From NCBI GenBank assembly GCA_964612425.1, contig CAZTDX010000001.1:65512-129511 (forward strand): a stretch of 64,000 nucleotides of DNA, given 5' to 3'. Under the pieces are notes generated by a model, which saw nothing but the letters and a program-made list of their open reading frames with translations, was not told the origin of the DNA and ran no database searches. Position numbers and translations under genes: made by a program. Shown piece after piece: positions 15,477-25,334 of this stretch. This stretch comes from CAUJGP01 sp964612425. Lineage in GTDB: Bacteria; Bdellovibrionota; Bdellovibrionia; Bdellovibrionales; Bdellovibrionaceae. Position 1 is the stretch's first letter, and the number at the start of each line of letters is the position of its first letter.

Positions 15477-18080
15477 TTAGAAGGTACGTTTTAAATATGG
15501 ACCCGTCACACTCTGTGGAGTTCGCATCACCACTTCAGGAGTGCCTTCGGCAACGATCATGCCTCCACGACGACCCGCCTCTGGACCTAAATCAACAAGG
15601 TGATCAGCAATTTTTATAATTTCAAGGTTATGTTCAATCACAAGGACCGTATTGCCTTGGTCAACCAATTCGTGCAAAAGTTCTGCAAGCCTTCGAACAT
15701 CATCAAAATGTAAGCCTGTTGTCGGCTCATCTAAAATATAAATCGTATCCCCAGTTCCTCGCTTTGATAACTCGCGACTGAGTTTAATTCGCTGAGCTTC
15801 ACCACCACTCAACGTTGTTGAGCTTTGTCCCAGAGTCATATAATCAAGCCCAACTCGGTGAAGGGTTTCAATTTTTCTATGAATTGCGTTGTGATTTTGA
15901 AAAAACTCGAGAGCTTCTTCTACGGAAAAATTTAAAACATCCGCAATGGATTTGCCACGATGACGAATCGATAAAATTTCTTTATTATAGCGACGACCAT
16001 CACACTCTTCACAGGGCACAAAAACATCACTTAAAAAGTGCATCTCAAGCTTAATTTGACCTTGCCCCTGACAGGTTTCGCAGCGACCACCTTTTAAATT
16101 AAAACTAAACTGACCTGGTTTATAACCACGAATTTTTGACTCCGGCAACTGAGCAAATAAATCACGAATCAGTGGGAATAACCCAACATACGTTGCAGGT
16201 GTCGAACGCGGTGTTCGCCCAATCGGTTTTTGATTAATATCAATCACTTTATTTAAAAAATTTAAACCTTTTACTTCTTGATAAGGCGCAGGAGTCAACT
16301 TCGCACCATTTAATTCTTTCGCTAAGATTTTATAAAGCGTATCCATAATGAGTGTGGATTTACCACTTCCACTCACACCCGTTACTACAGTCAATGTTCC
16401 AAGAGGTATTTTTAAATTCACTCGCTTTAGATTATTACCCGTAGCGCCCTTGATTTCTAAAAAGCGACCATGTCCTTGCCTTCGCTCAGCAGGAACTGGG
16501 ATTCGTAATTCACGTCGTAAGTACCGACCGGTTAAACTCTCCGGATGAGCTTTCACCTGAGCCAGTGTTCCTTCCACCATCAAGTGCCCGCCCAGCTTCC
16601 CAGCGCGTGGACCGAGGTCAATGATGTGATCCGCATAGCTGATGGTTTCTTCATCGTGCTCAACTAAAATAATGGTATTCCCACGATCTCGAAGCTCACC
16701 AATAATCTCAAGGAGTCGATGATGATCCTTTGGATGCAAGCCAATACTCGGCTCATCCAGCACATACAAAACACCTATTAGGGAGGAACCCACTTGACTT
16801 GCTAAGCGCAGTCGTTGTGATTCTCCACCCGATAACGTCTGCACAGAACGATCTAAACTCAAATAGCCCGTTCCAACTCGATGCAAATAGGTGAGTTTTT
16901 CTTTGAGGGGTTTCAGAATTTTTTCACCCAATATTTTTTGTTTATCAGAAAATTTTCTCGTATTCAGCCATTCTAATAAATCTTCAATCGCCAGTGATGA
17001 AAGTTCTGCAATGGTTTTTTTGTCTACTTTTACACTTAAAGCTTCTGGCTTTAACCGAGCTCCACCACAACGAGAGCATGGTTTTAACACCACTTCTCGC
17101 TCTTCTTCCTCATCCTCTTCTTGCATCTTTGAACCATCACGCAATCGATAATTTACTTTTTTTAACTGACGTAAACCATCCTCAGAAACTCCAAACTCTG
17201 TTTCTTCCACAACATCCATAGTCCCTAAACCATGGCAATCCTCACAAGCTCCTTTAGGATGATTAAAACTAAAAAGCCTAGGTTCTAATTCAGGAAAGCT
17301 AAAACCGCACTCCGAACAAACGGATTTGAGGGAAAATAAGGTTCTCTCGCCATTGAGTTTTTCAATAATCAAACGTCCTTGCGCTAAACTCAAGGCCGCA
17401 TTAACCGCCCGCCTTAATCGTTCTTCCAACTCTGGTTTTATAATAAGCTGATCTACGACAAGATCGATGGTGTGCGCTTTGGTTTTTGCCAGTTTCTTCG
17501 GGGCGGATAAATCCATAAAAACACCATCCACGCGCGCTTTGATAAATCCTTTTTGGGCCCATTTTTGAAACTCTTTTAAAAACTCTCCCTTTTTATTTTC
17601 CGCCATCGGTGCAAGAAGTAAAAACTTGGTGCCGGCAGGCCAGGCTAAAAGAGTTGAGACAATTTGATTGGGAGTCTGACTGATCAAAGGACGATGGTGT
17701 TTGGGACACTCTGGAATTCCGATTTTAGAAAATAACAATCGCAAGTAATCATACACTTCTGTTACCGTTCCAACCGTCGATCGCGGATTGGTAGATACTG
17801 ATTTTTGATCAATCGCCACAGCCGGAGACAAACCAGTCATTGAATCAACTTCTGGTTTTTTCATTTGATCTAAAAACTGACGGGCATAATGTGAGAGGCT
17901 TTCAATATAACGGCGATGACCTTCAGCATAAATCGTTTCAAAGGCCAACGATGATTTTCCACTGCCACTAAGTCCTGTGATAACTGTTATTTTATTACGA
18001 GGGACTTTTATTGAAACATCTTTTAGGTTATGCTCTCGCGCACCCTTAACGACAATGCCGTCAAACAATTCTTCTTGCAA
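15477..18080 (-). CDS. uvrA: Excinuclease ABC subunit A
   Basis: DNA damage-recognition ATPase of nucleotide excision repair; dimerises and loads UvrB. Both ABC modules are complete: Walker A GLSGSGKSSLAFETIYAEGH and GVSGSGKSTLIMDTL, signature LSGGESQRLRLA and LSGGEAQRIKLS, Walker B VLYVLDEPSIGLHP and IYILDEPTTGLHF. Zinc modules are CSECG...CEDCHG and CETCQGQG...CEECDGRRY. At 867 residues it is about 70 shorter than the E. coli protein, with the shortening probably in insertion domains rather than motifs. No uvrB or uvrC is in the window. SOS-type operator not seen. Confidence 0.96.
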   Translation of the reverse strand: MQEELFDGIVVKGAREHNLKDVSIKVPRNKITVITGLSGSGKSSLAFETIYAEGHRRYIESLSHYARQFLDQMKKPEVDSMTGLSPAVAIDQKSVSTNPRSTVGTVTEVYDYLRLLFSKIGIPECPKHHRPLISQTPNQIVSTLLAWPAGTKFLLLAPMAENKKGEFLKEFQKWAQKGFIKARVDGVFMDLSAPKKLAKTKAHTIDLVVDQLIIKPELEERLRRAVNAALSLAQGRLIIEKLNGERTLFSLKSVCSECGFSFPELEPRLFSFNHPKGACEDCHGLGTMDVVEETEFGVSEDGLRQLKKVNYRLRDGSKMQEEDEEEEREVVLKPCSRCGGARLKPEALSVKVDKKTIAELSSLAIEDLLEWLNTRKFSDKQKILGEKILKPLKEKLTYLHRVGTGYLSLDRSVQTLSGGESQRLRLASQVGSSLIGVLYVLDEPSIGLHPKDHHRLLEIIGELRDRGNTIILVEHDEETISYADHIIDLGPRAGKLGGHLMVEGTLAQVKAHPESLTGRYLRRELRIPVPAERRQGHGRFLEIKGATGNNLKRVNLKIPLGTLTVVTGVSGSGKSTLIMDTLYKILAKELNGAKLTPAPYQEVKGLNFLNKVIDINQKPIGRTPRSTPATYVGLFPLIRDLFAQLPESKIRGYKPGQFSFNLKGGRCETCQGQGQIKLEMHFLSDVFVPCEECDGRRYNKEILSIRHRGKSIADVLNFSVEEALEFFQNHNAIHRKIETLHRVGLDYMTLGQSSTTLSGGEAQRIKLSRELSKRGTGDTIYILDEPTTGLHFDDVRRLAELLHELVDQGNTVLVIEHNLEIIKIADHLVDLGPEAGRRGGMIVAEGTPEVVMRTPQSVTGPYLKRTF

Positions 18081-18120
18081 AACAAAACCTCTTTATATTT
18101 TGGGCGAATAATTATTCATT

Positions 18121-18630
18121 TCACTCATCTACCAGTAACTTTTGACAATCCGAACAGCGTCCGTAAAGTTCCAAGATATGACCTGTAAGAACAAAACCTA
18201 AATCTGACGCGACCTTTTCTTGCAAATGTTCGATGGCATAGTTTTCGAATTCAACTATTTTTCCGCACTCAATACAACTCATATGATCATGATGCTGCGT
18301 TGGAGCTAACTCATATCGAGCCGGCAATCCGCCCATACGAACCTCTGAAACAAAATGATGTTCAGCAAGTTTGCGCAAAAATCGATAAACTGTTGCAAAC
18401 CCAATTTCTGGAAAACGTTTATGCACAAGTTCAAAAACCTCTTGCGCCGTAAAATGCTGCCGTCCAATAGAAAGAACTTCTAAAATGGCCTGACGCTGAT
18501 GCGTGACCTTCAAATGCATTTCACGTATCATTTTTTTTATTTCAGCATCAGTTAAACGCTGAGCTTTCCCCGCTTTACTGATGTGAGTTTGAGATCTTGG
18601 TAATCGAATTGATTTTGATGAATCTGGCAT
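18121..18630 (-). CDS. fur: Ferric uptake regulator, Fur family
   Basis: 169-residue metal-responsive repressor. An extended Lys/Arg-rich N-terminus (about 30 residues) precedes the winged helix (RQAILEVLSIGRQHFTAQEV, IGFATVYRFLRKLAEH). The metal-binding region has HHDHMSCIECGKIVEFE and a second CSDC near the C-terminus, so both structural-zinc Cys pairs are present. The T-V-Y-R recognition helix and the Fur box upstream favour Fur over PerR or Zur. It is 40 bases downstream of uvrA's start and on the same strand. Confidence 0.85.
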   Translation of the reverse strand: MPDSSKSIRLPRSQTHISKAGKAQRLTDAEIKKMIREMHLKVTHQRQAILEVLSIGRQHFTAQEVFELVHKRFPEIGFATVYRFLRKLAEHHFVSEVRMGGLPARYELAPTQHHDHMSCIECGKIVEFENYAIEHLQEKVASDLGFVLTGHILELYGRCSDCQKLLVDE

Positions 18631-18674
18631 AGGAGCAGAAACCTATACTATCTACAGAGACTTGTCGAGCTATT

Positions 18675-18689
18675 TGAGAATGATTCTCA
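18675..18689. promoter_or_regulatory. Fur box (7-1-7 inverted repeat)
   Basis: TGAGAATGATTCTCA is a perfect 7-1-7 palindrome matching the core Fur consensus TGATAATnATTATCA at 13 of 15 positions. It sits 45-59 bases upstream of the fur start, the expected place for autoregulation. Confidence 0.8.
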
Positions 18690-18747
18690 TTACAGGCTTT
18701 GTCATTTAGTATATTTGAAAACTAAATGAAAAAATCACAAAACTTAT

Positions 18748-19059
18748 TCAGATAGATTTTACTTTATAAAAAACTTCATGATTTTGCTCAATGGACCTTT
18801 GAATATCCAGCGGCAAATCAACTAAATTGCAGAGATCCACCTTAAACGGCAGATCTGAAGAAGAAAATTGCTCTTTAATATTTTCAATTTCCAAACTTGA
18901 AAGCGAGACCGCGCCTACAAATGCCAAATCCACATCAGAAAATTTTTTCACAAGCTTTGAGTTTAAACGAGAGCCAAAAAGCCAAACTTCGCCTCTCCTT
19001 AAATGACTACTTAGAATACGATAAATTGTTTTAGCTTCCTCTCCACTCAATTGGATCAA
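18748..19059 (-). CDS. MNT-type minimal nucleotidyltransferase (antitoxin candidate)
   Basis: 103 residues with the nucleotidyltransferase core: WLFGSRLNS (G-S of the fold) followed by SDVDLAF (D-x-D metal ligands) and a third acidic residue in KVDLCNL. MNT domains of this size pair with HEPN proteins and in characterised pairs neutralise the HEPN RNase by AMPylation. The start overlaps the upstream HEPN gene stop by 4 bases (ATGA), so the two are coupled. Confidence 0.8.
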   Translation of the reverse strand: MIQLSGEEAKTIYRILSSHLRRGEVWLFGSRLNSKLVKKFSDVDLAFVGAVSLSSLEIENIKEQFSSSDLPFKVDLCNLVDLPLDIQRSIEQNHEVFYKVKSI

Positions 19060-19490
19060 GGACTACCTCTTTTAGACTTTAAAAAAGTCAGTAAATTTTG
19101 AGAAGATTGGTACAAATCGCCAGCTCGTTGATAGACTTCTTCTGCCTTAGAGCGTGAATACGCATGCGAAGATGTATTTCTTAACTTTCTAAAATCAAAC
19201 CAGTCGTTGGGATTATCTATTATTCCCCTCACAGCAGCTTCACGAATAAGGTCTTTAAAATCCCAATCATCTACAAGGGATGGGTTATCTGATGTTAGTT
19301 CTAAAAACCGACGTATTGACTTAATGCTTAACTCATAGGTGTATTCAAAACATTGAACGGTTGAATTTCGAAATTGCTCAAAAATTTTAATGTCTGATTG
19401 AGCTAAATTTGATTTTGCATAATCCAATGCTGTTTTTAACTGTGCTGAGGCATCTTCTAATGATGATAAATCAAGAAACTGAGTGCTCAA
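19056..19490 (-). CDS. HEPN-domain protein (HI0074-like, toxin candidate)
   Basis: 144-residue helical protein of the nucleotidyltransferase substrate-binding/HEPN family. It carries the diagnostic Rx4H motif RNTSSHAY near residue 107, which in active HEPN RNases forms the catalytic site. QCFEYTYELSIKSIRRFLEL matches the family's second helix. It is the first gene of a two-gene unit with the MNT gene, an arrangement known from HEPN/MNT toxin-antitoxin modules. Confidence 0.8.
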   Translation of the reverse strand: MSTQFLDLSSLEDASAQLKTALDYAKSNLAQSDIKIFEQFRNSTVQCFEYTYELSIKSIRRFLELTSDNPSLVDDWDFKDLIREAAVRGIIDNPNDWFDFRKLRNTSSHAYSRSKAEEVYQRAGDLYQSSQNLLTFLKSKRGSP

Positions 19491-19559
19491 CCAAATCCCC
19501 TTTATTACAAATCAAGCTTTCTTTTCTGTTGATGACTTTTTAATTATGCATAAAAGCCC

Positions 19560-20531
19560 TTAGGGCTTCAAGCCATTTGGCAGTCCTTTTGTGACAATAC
19601 TCACGGCGTTGTGCGGATGAAGACTTTCAAGATGACTCACTTTAATTCGATAATCTGAAAGAAAGCTCATTTCTTGAAGGGCATTTTTTATTTTTCGTGC
19701 AGCATCTTCACAAAACATTAAATTTTGACCGTTTAAGAGCGCAAATTCTTGCTCATCTTCTCTTTTTACTGCGGCTTGAACGGGAGTTCCCAGTTTTTGT
19801 TCAATCACGTCAATAACCTTAATCCAGTCCTGTGATTCCTCTAGTTTGTGCGGTTCCGAAAATCGTAACTGCACTTCGGCCAAAGAGCGCTGAGAGTGTG
19901 GTGTGGCAAGAATTCCATCAGTCGTTCCAAGCCAATGGCGAACATCCTCTCGACTTATTTTTTCTTCTTTAAAGTCTTCTAAAAAATGATCTTGAATCAA
20001 CTTTCTTGCAAGTGCGGCAGAACAGGGGCACGTGCTTGAATAGGTAATCGTCAAATGGAGATCAAAACTAATTTTTCCCTTTTCTAAAACTGCGGCCAAA
20101 GTAATGGGATAACTTCTCCAGCCTTTGTTGGCACTAACAAGTGCTGGTCGCTCTACCATATAATCAAACTGAACATCGACAGCACTGGAATCACTGAGTC
20201 CTTGATGAGACTCAATAAATTTTATTAATAACTCACCCAACAGTGAAAAACTCAAAGGCGCTCGCGTTAACCCTTCTTGCAGCTGCAAGAACAAACGAGA
20301 CATGTGGATCCCTTTAGCTTGAGGATCATTTAAATTCACGAAAGCATTTGCTTTTGCTGGAATCAAAAATGGAATTCCTTGATCATTTAAAAATTTTACG
20401 GGTACTTCGATAGAGGACATTCCAACGCGGTCCAGAGTCCCCGTTAAATCCATTCGAGTTTCGCGCGCGATGTCTGGTAATGTTAATCCAAGTCCTTTAT
20501 TATCTTTTTCTAAATTTTTATCCATTTTCAT
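19560..20531 (-). CDS. folE2: GTP cyclohydrolase FolE2 (type IB)
   Basis: Converts GTP to dihydroneopterin triphosphate for folate (and possibly queuosine) synthesis; the IB type is zinc-independent. Family marks: DIARETRMDLTGTLDRVGMS, SYPITLA, and the conserved STCPCSAALARK near the middle with the ligand Cys. HPHNAVS lies near the C-terminus. Length 323 is slightly above the usual 260-300 because of an N-terminal extension. ATG 20531 is chosen; a TTG at 20558 extends the frame but has no ribosome-binding site. FolE2 is often used under zinc limitation; I see no Zur box here. Confidence 0.9.
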   Translation of the reverse strand: MKMDKNLEKDNKGLGLTLPDIARETRMDLTGTLDRVGMSSIEVPVKFLNDQGIPFLIPAKANAFVNLNDPQAKGIHMSRLFLQLQEGLTRAPLSFSLLGELLIKFIESHQGLSDSSAVDVQFDYMVERPALVSANKGWRSYPITLAAVLEKGKISFDLHLTITYSSTCPCSAALARKLIQDHFLEDFKEEKISREDVRHWLGTTDGILATPHSQRSLAEVQLRFSEPHKLEESQDWIKVIDVIEQKLGTPVQAAVKREDEQEFALLNGQNLMFCEDAARKIKNALQEMSFLSDYRIKVSHLESLHPHNAVSIVTKGLPNGLKP

Positions 20532-20627
20532 AGTCTTAAATCCAATTCCATTTTTCAATTTCCAACTATCATTTTACTGATTTGTTTCTGATTTTTTTGC
20601 ACTTTTAGTTCATTATAAATCTGGGCA

Positions 20628-20653
20628 GCGAAGCCCCCCTATGGGAGTTTCGC
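20628..20653. repeat. Small hairpin in the folE2 leader/intergenic region
   Basis: GCGAAGCCCCCC pairs with GGGAGTTTCGC with one mismatch. The 20559-20949 intergenic region also has GGTACC/GGTAC-type short repeats (about 20657 and 20686). I see no gene and no recognisable riboswitch in it. Confidence 0.35.
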
Positions 20654-20949
20654 GTGCGGTACCATAAGCTTTTTTTAGTGAAATTTGTACCGGAAAGTGC
20701 AGGGACTTCATTCGTTTGCCTTATTTTTTCCTTAATTTTGCCAATACTATGCAACTTTTTCATACCGCAAAGACCTTTTTAATGGGGCATGAATGATAAT
20801 TGAACAAAATAGAGACAGCTTTCCTACCATTAGTAGCATTGAGGAGACGTAAATTGGCCTAAACTTAAAACGTTTTCAGAGGGGATTGTAATTACATAAA
20901 AAGAGGTTATACCCAATACCTGATCATAAACTCTCTCAGGAGACCTTCA

Positions 20950-21870
20950 ATGCTTAAACAAACTAAGTTTATTAATAAACATTTATTAGTTATTGCACTA
21001 ACTACATCATCGCTTTTTTTAAACATTTCTTGCAATAACAATAGCACAAAAAAAGGTTCTCCCCCTGAAAAAGAACAAATTCCTAAGACTTTACAATACA
21101 ACCATCGATCTAAAATGTCCTCTTATAAGCCGGCCACATCAGAATTAAAGAAAGAGCTTAAAATCTTTTTAAAATCTGCCTCTTTAATTCCAACACCTGA
21201 ACTTATCTTTAACCAGTATCGCTTTCAGAGTAAAACAATCGACAACACAGCCAGCCCCTATTTGCAACTCATCAGTAAAAGCTGCAAAATTGATCCAGGC
21301 ATGCCGACTATCAACGGTACTTTGTTAGAAGGGCAAACTCAAAGCAGTGAATCAAAATACTTTATCGCAGGCGACACATGCCCCATTAGTATTAGCGGAA
21401 CTAGCTACATCACGAACAGCTTAACTTACGTTTCGCAAAAAAACTCAATTTACTCTGGAATAATTAACGGCAACGAAGTTAATAAAACCATCATCAAAGA
21501 TAGCTCCATGGTAAACAAAAGTTACATTCGTGAGATTGAAACTAAAAGACTGTTTAAAGTCCTCAGCGAAAAAGTTGATTACAGTCCACAACATCAAATA
21601 ATCGCGGGAGAACAGTACTCTAACGGACTAACATCTATACAATTTCAATTGGTTGATGGGACTTCTGTAAGCGTTAATACAGAGTCAGAGAGTAAAAGTA
21701 ATAATACGACTCGTGTGAGTCAAACAATGACCCAGTATAAACTTCCTCATGGTGAAATTATTGTCTCAGTATTTCAAACAGGGGATCAAATAGAATACTT
21801 TGTTAATGGAGAAGTATCCACTAAAGAGCGGATTAATGAAGAGCTTGGACTCAATCTTGCTTTACAATAA
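20950..21870 (+). CDS. Predicted lipoprotein, function unknown
   Basis: 306 residues. Basic start and hydrophobic core end in the lipobox LNISC near residue 28, so the mature N-terminus is lipidated. The sequence after it is hydrophilic and Ser/Thr/Asn-rich, with two Cys (SCKID near 118 and DTCPISISG near 142) that could pair. No known domain recognised. GGAGACC precedes the ATG. Followed by a hairpin shared with the convergent GNAT gene. Confidence 0.65.
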   Translation: MLKQTKFINKHLLVIALTTSSLFLNISCNNNSTKKGSPPEKEQIPKTLQYNHRSKMSSYKPATSELKKELKIFLKSASLIPTPELIFNQYRFQSKTIDNTASPYLQLISKSCKIDPGMPTINGTLLEGQTQSSESKYFIAGDTCPISISGTSYITNSLTYVSQKNSIYSGIINGNEVNKTIIKDSSMVNKSYIREIETKRLFKVLSEKVDYSPQHQIIAGEQYSNGLTSIQFQLVDGTSVSVNTESESKSNNTTRVSQTMTQYKLPHGEIIVSVFQTGDQIEYFVNGEVSTKERINEELGLNLALQ

Positions 21871-21917
21871 TTAGTCGCAGTCGCGAAATTGAAAAGAGTT
21901 TCTCGAATGCCACTAAT

Positions 21918-21962
21918 TAGATTCTTTGCTGAAAAGACCTTTCTCATTTTCAGCAGAATCTA
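21918..21962. terminator. Bidirectional hairpin between convergent genes
   Basis: TAGATTCTTTGCTGAAAA (21918-21935) pairs with TTTTCAGCAGAATCTA (21947-21962), with a two-base bulge. The sequence is also a copy of the dispersed repeat family. A-rich/T-rich arms fit termination in both directions, but no long T-run follows. Confidence 0.55.
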
Positions 21963-21994
21963 ACTATCAAATAGTAAAATAATTTTTTGATTTC

Positions 21995-23125
21995 TTAAAC
22001 AAAGGCCAAATCAATGTCTACTGCTGAAGAATCAGGCGGCAATAATGGGGCTATGTCGCCCACACCATAACTCATTAATTTCAGTTTTAATCGATAGGCG
22101 GGCCCTTTGATCTTCATCACAGGGTAGCCTTTACCTAATCCTGATTCATTAAAGTTTACAATATGACAACCCATTTTATAAGCTTCAAAAACAATGAACT
22201 CTTCAAAATCATGGGCTACTTGTGATTCGACAAGCATTGAGACCTCCGCTGATCTCAATGGCTTTCCAAGACCTGGAAATCGATGCGAACCAGTAAAGAA
22301 ACTTATAGTATTCCAAAGCAAACTAATCATTTTGATAGAATATGGTAATTGTATAAATTTATTTTGTTTAATATTCATTTGATTCCATAAAGCAAAAGAA
22401 ATCCCCGGTTGATCCTTTCGCTTATAAAATTGGATTTCTGGATATTTTTGAAAAAGCTTTTGAATATCAGATCCAGAAACTGCAGGACCTAAAAAGCGCT
22501 GTCTAAGCTTTTTTGCTAAATCATCAAAATCAATTTTACTGGGTTCAAATTGACTATAGGAAAACTCTTTTTTATCATTTCGAGGCTTGTTAAGTAAAAG
22601 TCTGGATGCCACGGTGTATTCTAGAGCGGGTTGAGCATTTTTTGAAATTTGCTGGAAAAATTGCATCATTTTATAATTTCCGGAAACGACAACACTCCAT
22701 CCATATTCCACCTTATGATCAATAAAATATTGAATAATGGCACTTCGTAACTTTGCAGCTATACCAAGACGACGATAGGACTTATCGACACGGAAATCTC
22801 CTAAATAAACAAAGTCTACTTCAACCCACTCTCCGTTTTTCAATGCCATTTTTTTCTCTTGACGGCCATGGAGATATCCCACAACTCGATTCTCTACTTT
22901 AGCCACTAAATCAATCGTCGTACCGCTAAAAAAAGGATAAGACATTTCAAAATCTTTTGGGCGAGCAGCAACCAGAGGGAGCGAGGAACTCATCGGGGTG
23001 GTATCCAATAATGACTGCACCTGTTGCCAATCTTGCACCGGGTTAAACTTTTGAATCGCAATAACCGAGCTTGATTTAGTCACTTCTTCTGCTGAAGAAT
23101 GATTTTCTAACTTTAGAATTTCCAT
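21995..23125 (-). CDS. GNAT-family N-acetyltransferase
   Basis: 376 residues. The N-terminal half contains the acetyl-CoA-binding fold: YLGDFRVDKSYRRLGIAAKL, with the R/Q-x-x-G-x-A/G motif A near residue 120, and a preceding RVVGYLHGRQEK strand. The second half resembles a degenerate repeat of the fold and may bind the substrate. No neighbouring gene points to a substrate. AAAGGGTGG precedes the ATG. Confidence 0.7.
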   Translation of the reverse strand: MEILKLENHSSAEEVTKSSSVIAIQKFNPVQDWQQVQSLLDTTPMSSSLPLVAARPKDFEMSYPFFSGTTIDLVAKVENRVVGYLHGRQEKKMALKNGEWVEVDFVYLGDFRVDKSYRRLGIAAKLRSAIIQYFIDHKVEYGWSVVVSGNYKMMQFFQQISKNAQPALEYTVASRLLLNKPRNDKKEFSYSQFEPSKIDFDDLAKKLRQRFLGPAVSGSDIQKLFQKYPEIQFYKRKDQPGISFALWNQMNIKQNKFIQLPYSIKMISLLWNTISFFTGSHRFPGLGKPLRSAEVSMLVESQVAHDFEEFIVFEAYKMGCHIVNFNESGLGKGYPVMKIKGPAYRLKLKLMSYGVGDIAPLLPPDSSAVDIDLAFV

Positions 23126-23378
23126 TGGCCACCCTTTCTTTGAGATAGAACCCTAAACAAGAATACACTTTTTTTATTTAAATCCTATTAAAAAATCCTC
23201 GCCCCATAACTTCTATGACGGCAAGATTCGAGAAGCTATTTTTTTTCAAAAATCAATTCAGGTTATTTAGAGTTATAGATATCAAAAGACATTAAAATTC
23301 CCCTCTTTTTTACTTCTGGACCTTCGTCTCGTTATTTAAAGTCCAGACAAATCCGACAGGATAAAAGTTGGGGGTATT

Positions 23379-25152
23379 ATGAATGAGTTTAATTTTTTTT
23401 CAAAAGATAATTTAATCACTCGGTTATCGATCACTATTTTTAATTTCTTCCTTTTTTTGAACATTAGTCTTAAGGCCAACGCTGAAGGGGTTATTCCTAA
23501 CCCCTTCAATTCAACCCCAATAATCAATGCCAATTTAGCCACCGGTCTAGAAACGGGCCATCAATACATTGCGATTAGAGACCATTTCAATAATAATGGA
23601 CCAGAAAATTTTGTTAAAGCATTGGTGAGTGCACTGCCGAAGGGTTCCGAAAAACGACATCTTGTTTTCGCTTGGGAACTTCATCCCATGCAAATGTTCG
23701 ATGCTAGCATTCGACGCCACATTCGAGAATGTTTTAGAGTAGCTGCTAAATATGATATTCCTTTTTTATTGCATGTGAATCATGAGTGGCTTTTACCGTA
23801 TATGGAGATCAATGGCGATGACTACGCACGAACCGATATGGTGGAGTGGGTTGATTGGGATAAAACTCCGTTAATAGATTGGTGGTCTAATTGGAGTGTT
23901 AGCTTTACAGGGCAGCCCACACGGTTCCCCCCTCGCCTCACATTTAACCAGCCAGGCCTTATGAATTTACTCAAAAGTAAAGCTGATGTTATACTTTCTG
24001 AAATTTCAAACCAAGTAAATATCTATGGAAATAAATACTTTATTGGTATCGATACTGGTTGGGAAACCGGTTTGATAGAAGATCACAAGGGGCAGCTTCC
24101 TGTCTATCATGCTTTGAGCTTGGAAGGCTATAGCAAGGATAAGCCACCAGCAAATCGCGATAACGCTTTAATTGAAATTGCAAAAAAATTTGTTGATTAT
24201 GAGGTGAGTCTCTATAGTAATTATTTATCTTCAAACCAGTTGTTTTCTCATATTTTAGTCACGAGTGGTGGAGTAGCTCCTTCACAACCAATAACTGCGG
24301 CGCTCAATGCGTCGATCACTCCTGGATTTAGTGTTACTATTAATAATGTGAATATGCAGCAAATAAAAAACGTCATTGGTCTACGACCCTGGGTGATTAC
24401 GGAATCATGGAATGAACGAGAGGTGTCGCTGAAATCATTAGACGGTGTAGGAATATTACCTGGCCAAGTTCCTCCTTCGATGCTCATTCTCTATACTTGG
24501 AATTTAGATATTTATAATAACACATCCCTATTATCTCAAATCACGGAGACTTTAAATCGCAATCCACCGACTCAACCAGCAGGTGAGGTTCTTGGATATT
24601 TAGATTCNNNNNNNNNNNNNNNNNNNNNNNNNNNNNNNNNNNNNNNNNNNNNNNNNNNNNNNNNNNNNNNNNNNNNNNNNNNNNNNNNNNNNNNNNNNNN
24701 NNNNNNNACTCTTAGGTAATTCTGGAAATTTAGTATTACCACCAGTCGCTAATCCAATACCAGCGCCAACGCCATTACCAGATCCTAATAATGCCGGTAA
24801 TGTTATTGGATTTATCGATTCGATTACCAGAGTGAATAACAAGCTGTTTACCTCTGGCTGGGTATGTGCTCAAAATTATGATCAGCCCCTAGAAATCCAT
24901 TTATGGGCTGGGAATCATCCCACTGGTAAACATTTTTTAACAGCCAAATCGAGCGAACTTGCAGAACCCAATGTGCGCAAACGCTGCAAAGTCAATTCTG
25001 ACAAAACACCACTCCGCTTTATAGTTGAAATCCCAGAGCAAGACATTAAAGATTTAATAGGAAAACCTTTTGTTGTTTATGGAATTCATCCCTCAGGTGA
25101 TCCAACAAAAAATCGCCCGCTGAATAATTCGGGACGCTGGGTAATTCCCTAA
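23379..25152 (+). CDS. Secreted TIM-barrel-like protein with C-terminal repeats, interrupted by a 100-N gap
   Basis: Signal peptide (cleavage near KANA, residue 35), then about 370 residues with features of a glycosyl-hydrolase-like barrel: HLVFAWELHPMQMF, FLLHVNHEWLL, YFIGIDTGWETG and RPWVITESWNERE, each a strand with acidic or aromatic ends. Pre-gap sequence ends GEVLGYLD; post-gap sequence has a Pro-rich linker (PIPAPTPLPDP), then VIGFIDSITRV and LFTSGWVCAQNY. The same G-x-L/I-D-S and GW-x-C pattern on both sides suggests repeated modules in one protein. Frames differ by one across the gap, consistent with unknown gap length. Family and activity are unproven. Confidence 0.6.
24608..24707. 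other. Assembly gap, 100 N
   Basis: A nominal 100-N scaffold gap inside the secreted protein gene. The flanking repeat modules may have caused the assembly break. Confidence 0.99.
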
Positions 25153-25157
25153 TTGGG

Positions 25158-25190
25158 AATGAGGTGTGGAAATTTCCACACCTCATTTTT
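25158..25190 (+). terminator. Strong intrinsic terminator
   Basis: AATGAGGTGTGGAAA pairs perfectly with TTTCCACACCTCATT and is followed by a T-run. It lies five bases after the secreted protein stop at 25152. Confidence 0.9.
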
Positions 25191-25334
25191 TACATTGCAA
25201 CGGTTTGATTTTACTAAAAATTCATTCCACTCATTGACCAACCAACTTTTCAAATTGCTGTTAGTAAAGAATTAATCTATAAATTAAAAATTAGTGCAAA
25301 AATTTTTAAAATAATTTATATCGGAAATGGAATT

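Noticed and set aside
20559..20949. A folate or preQ1 riboswitch upstream of folE2
   Set aside because: Short hairpins are present but no sequence matching a known riboswitch core was recognised.
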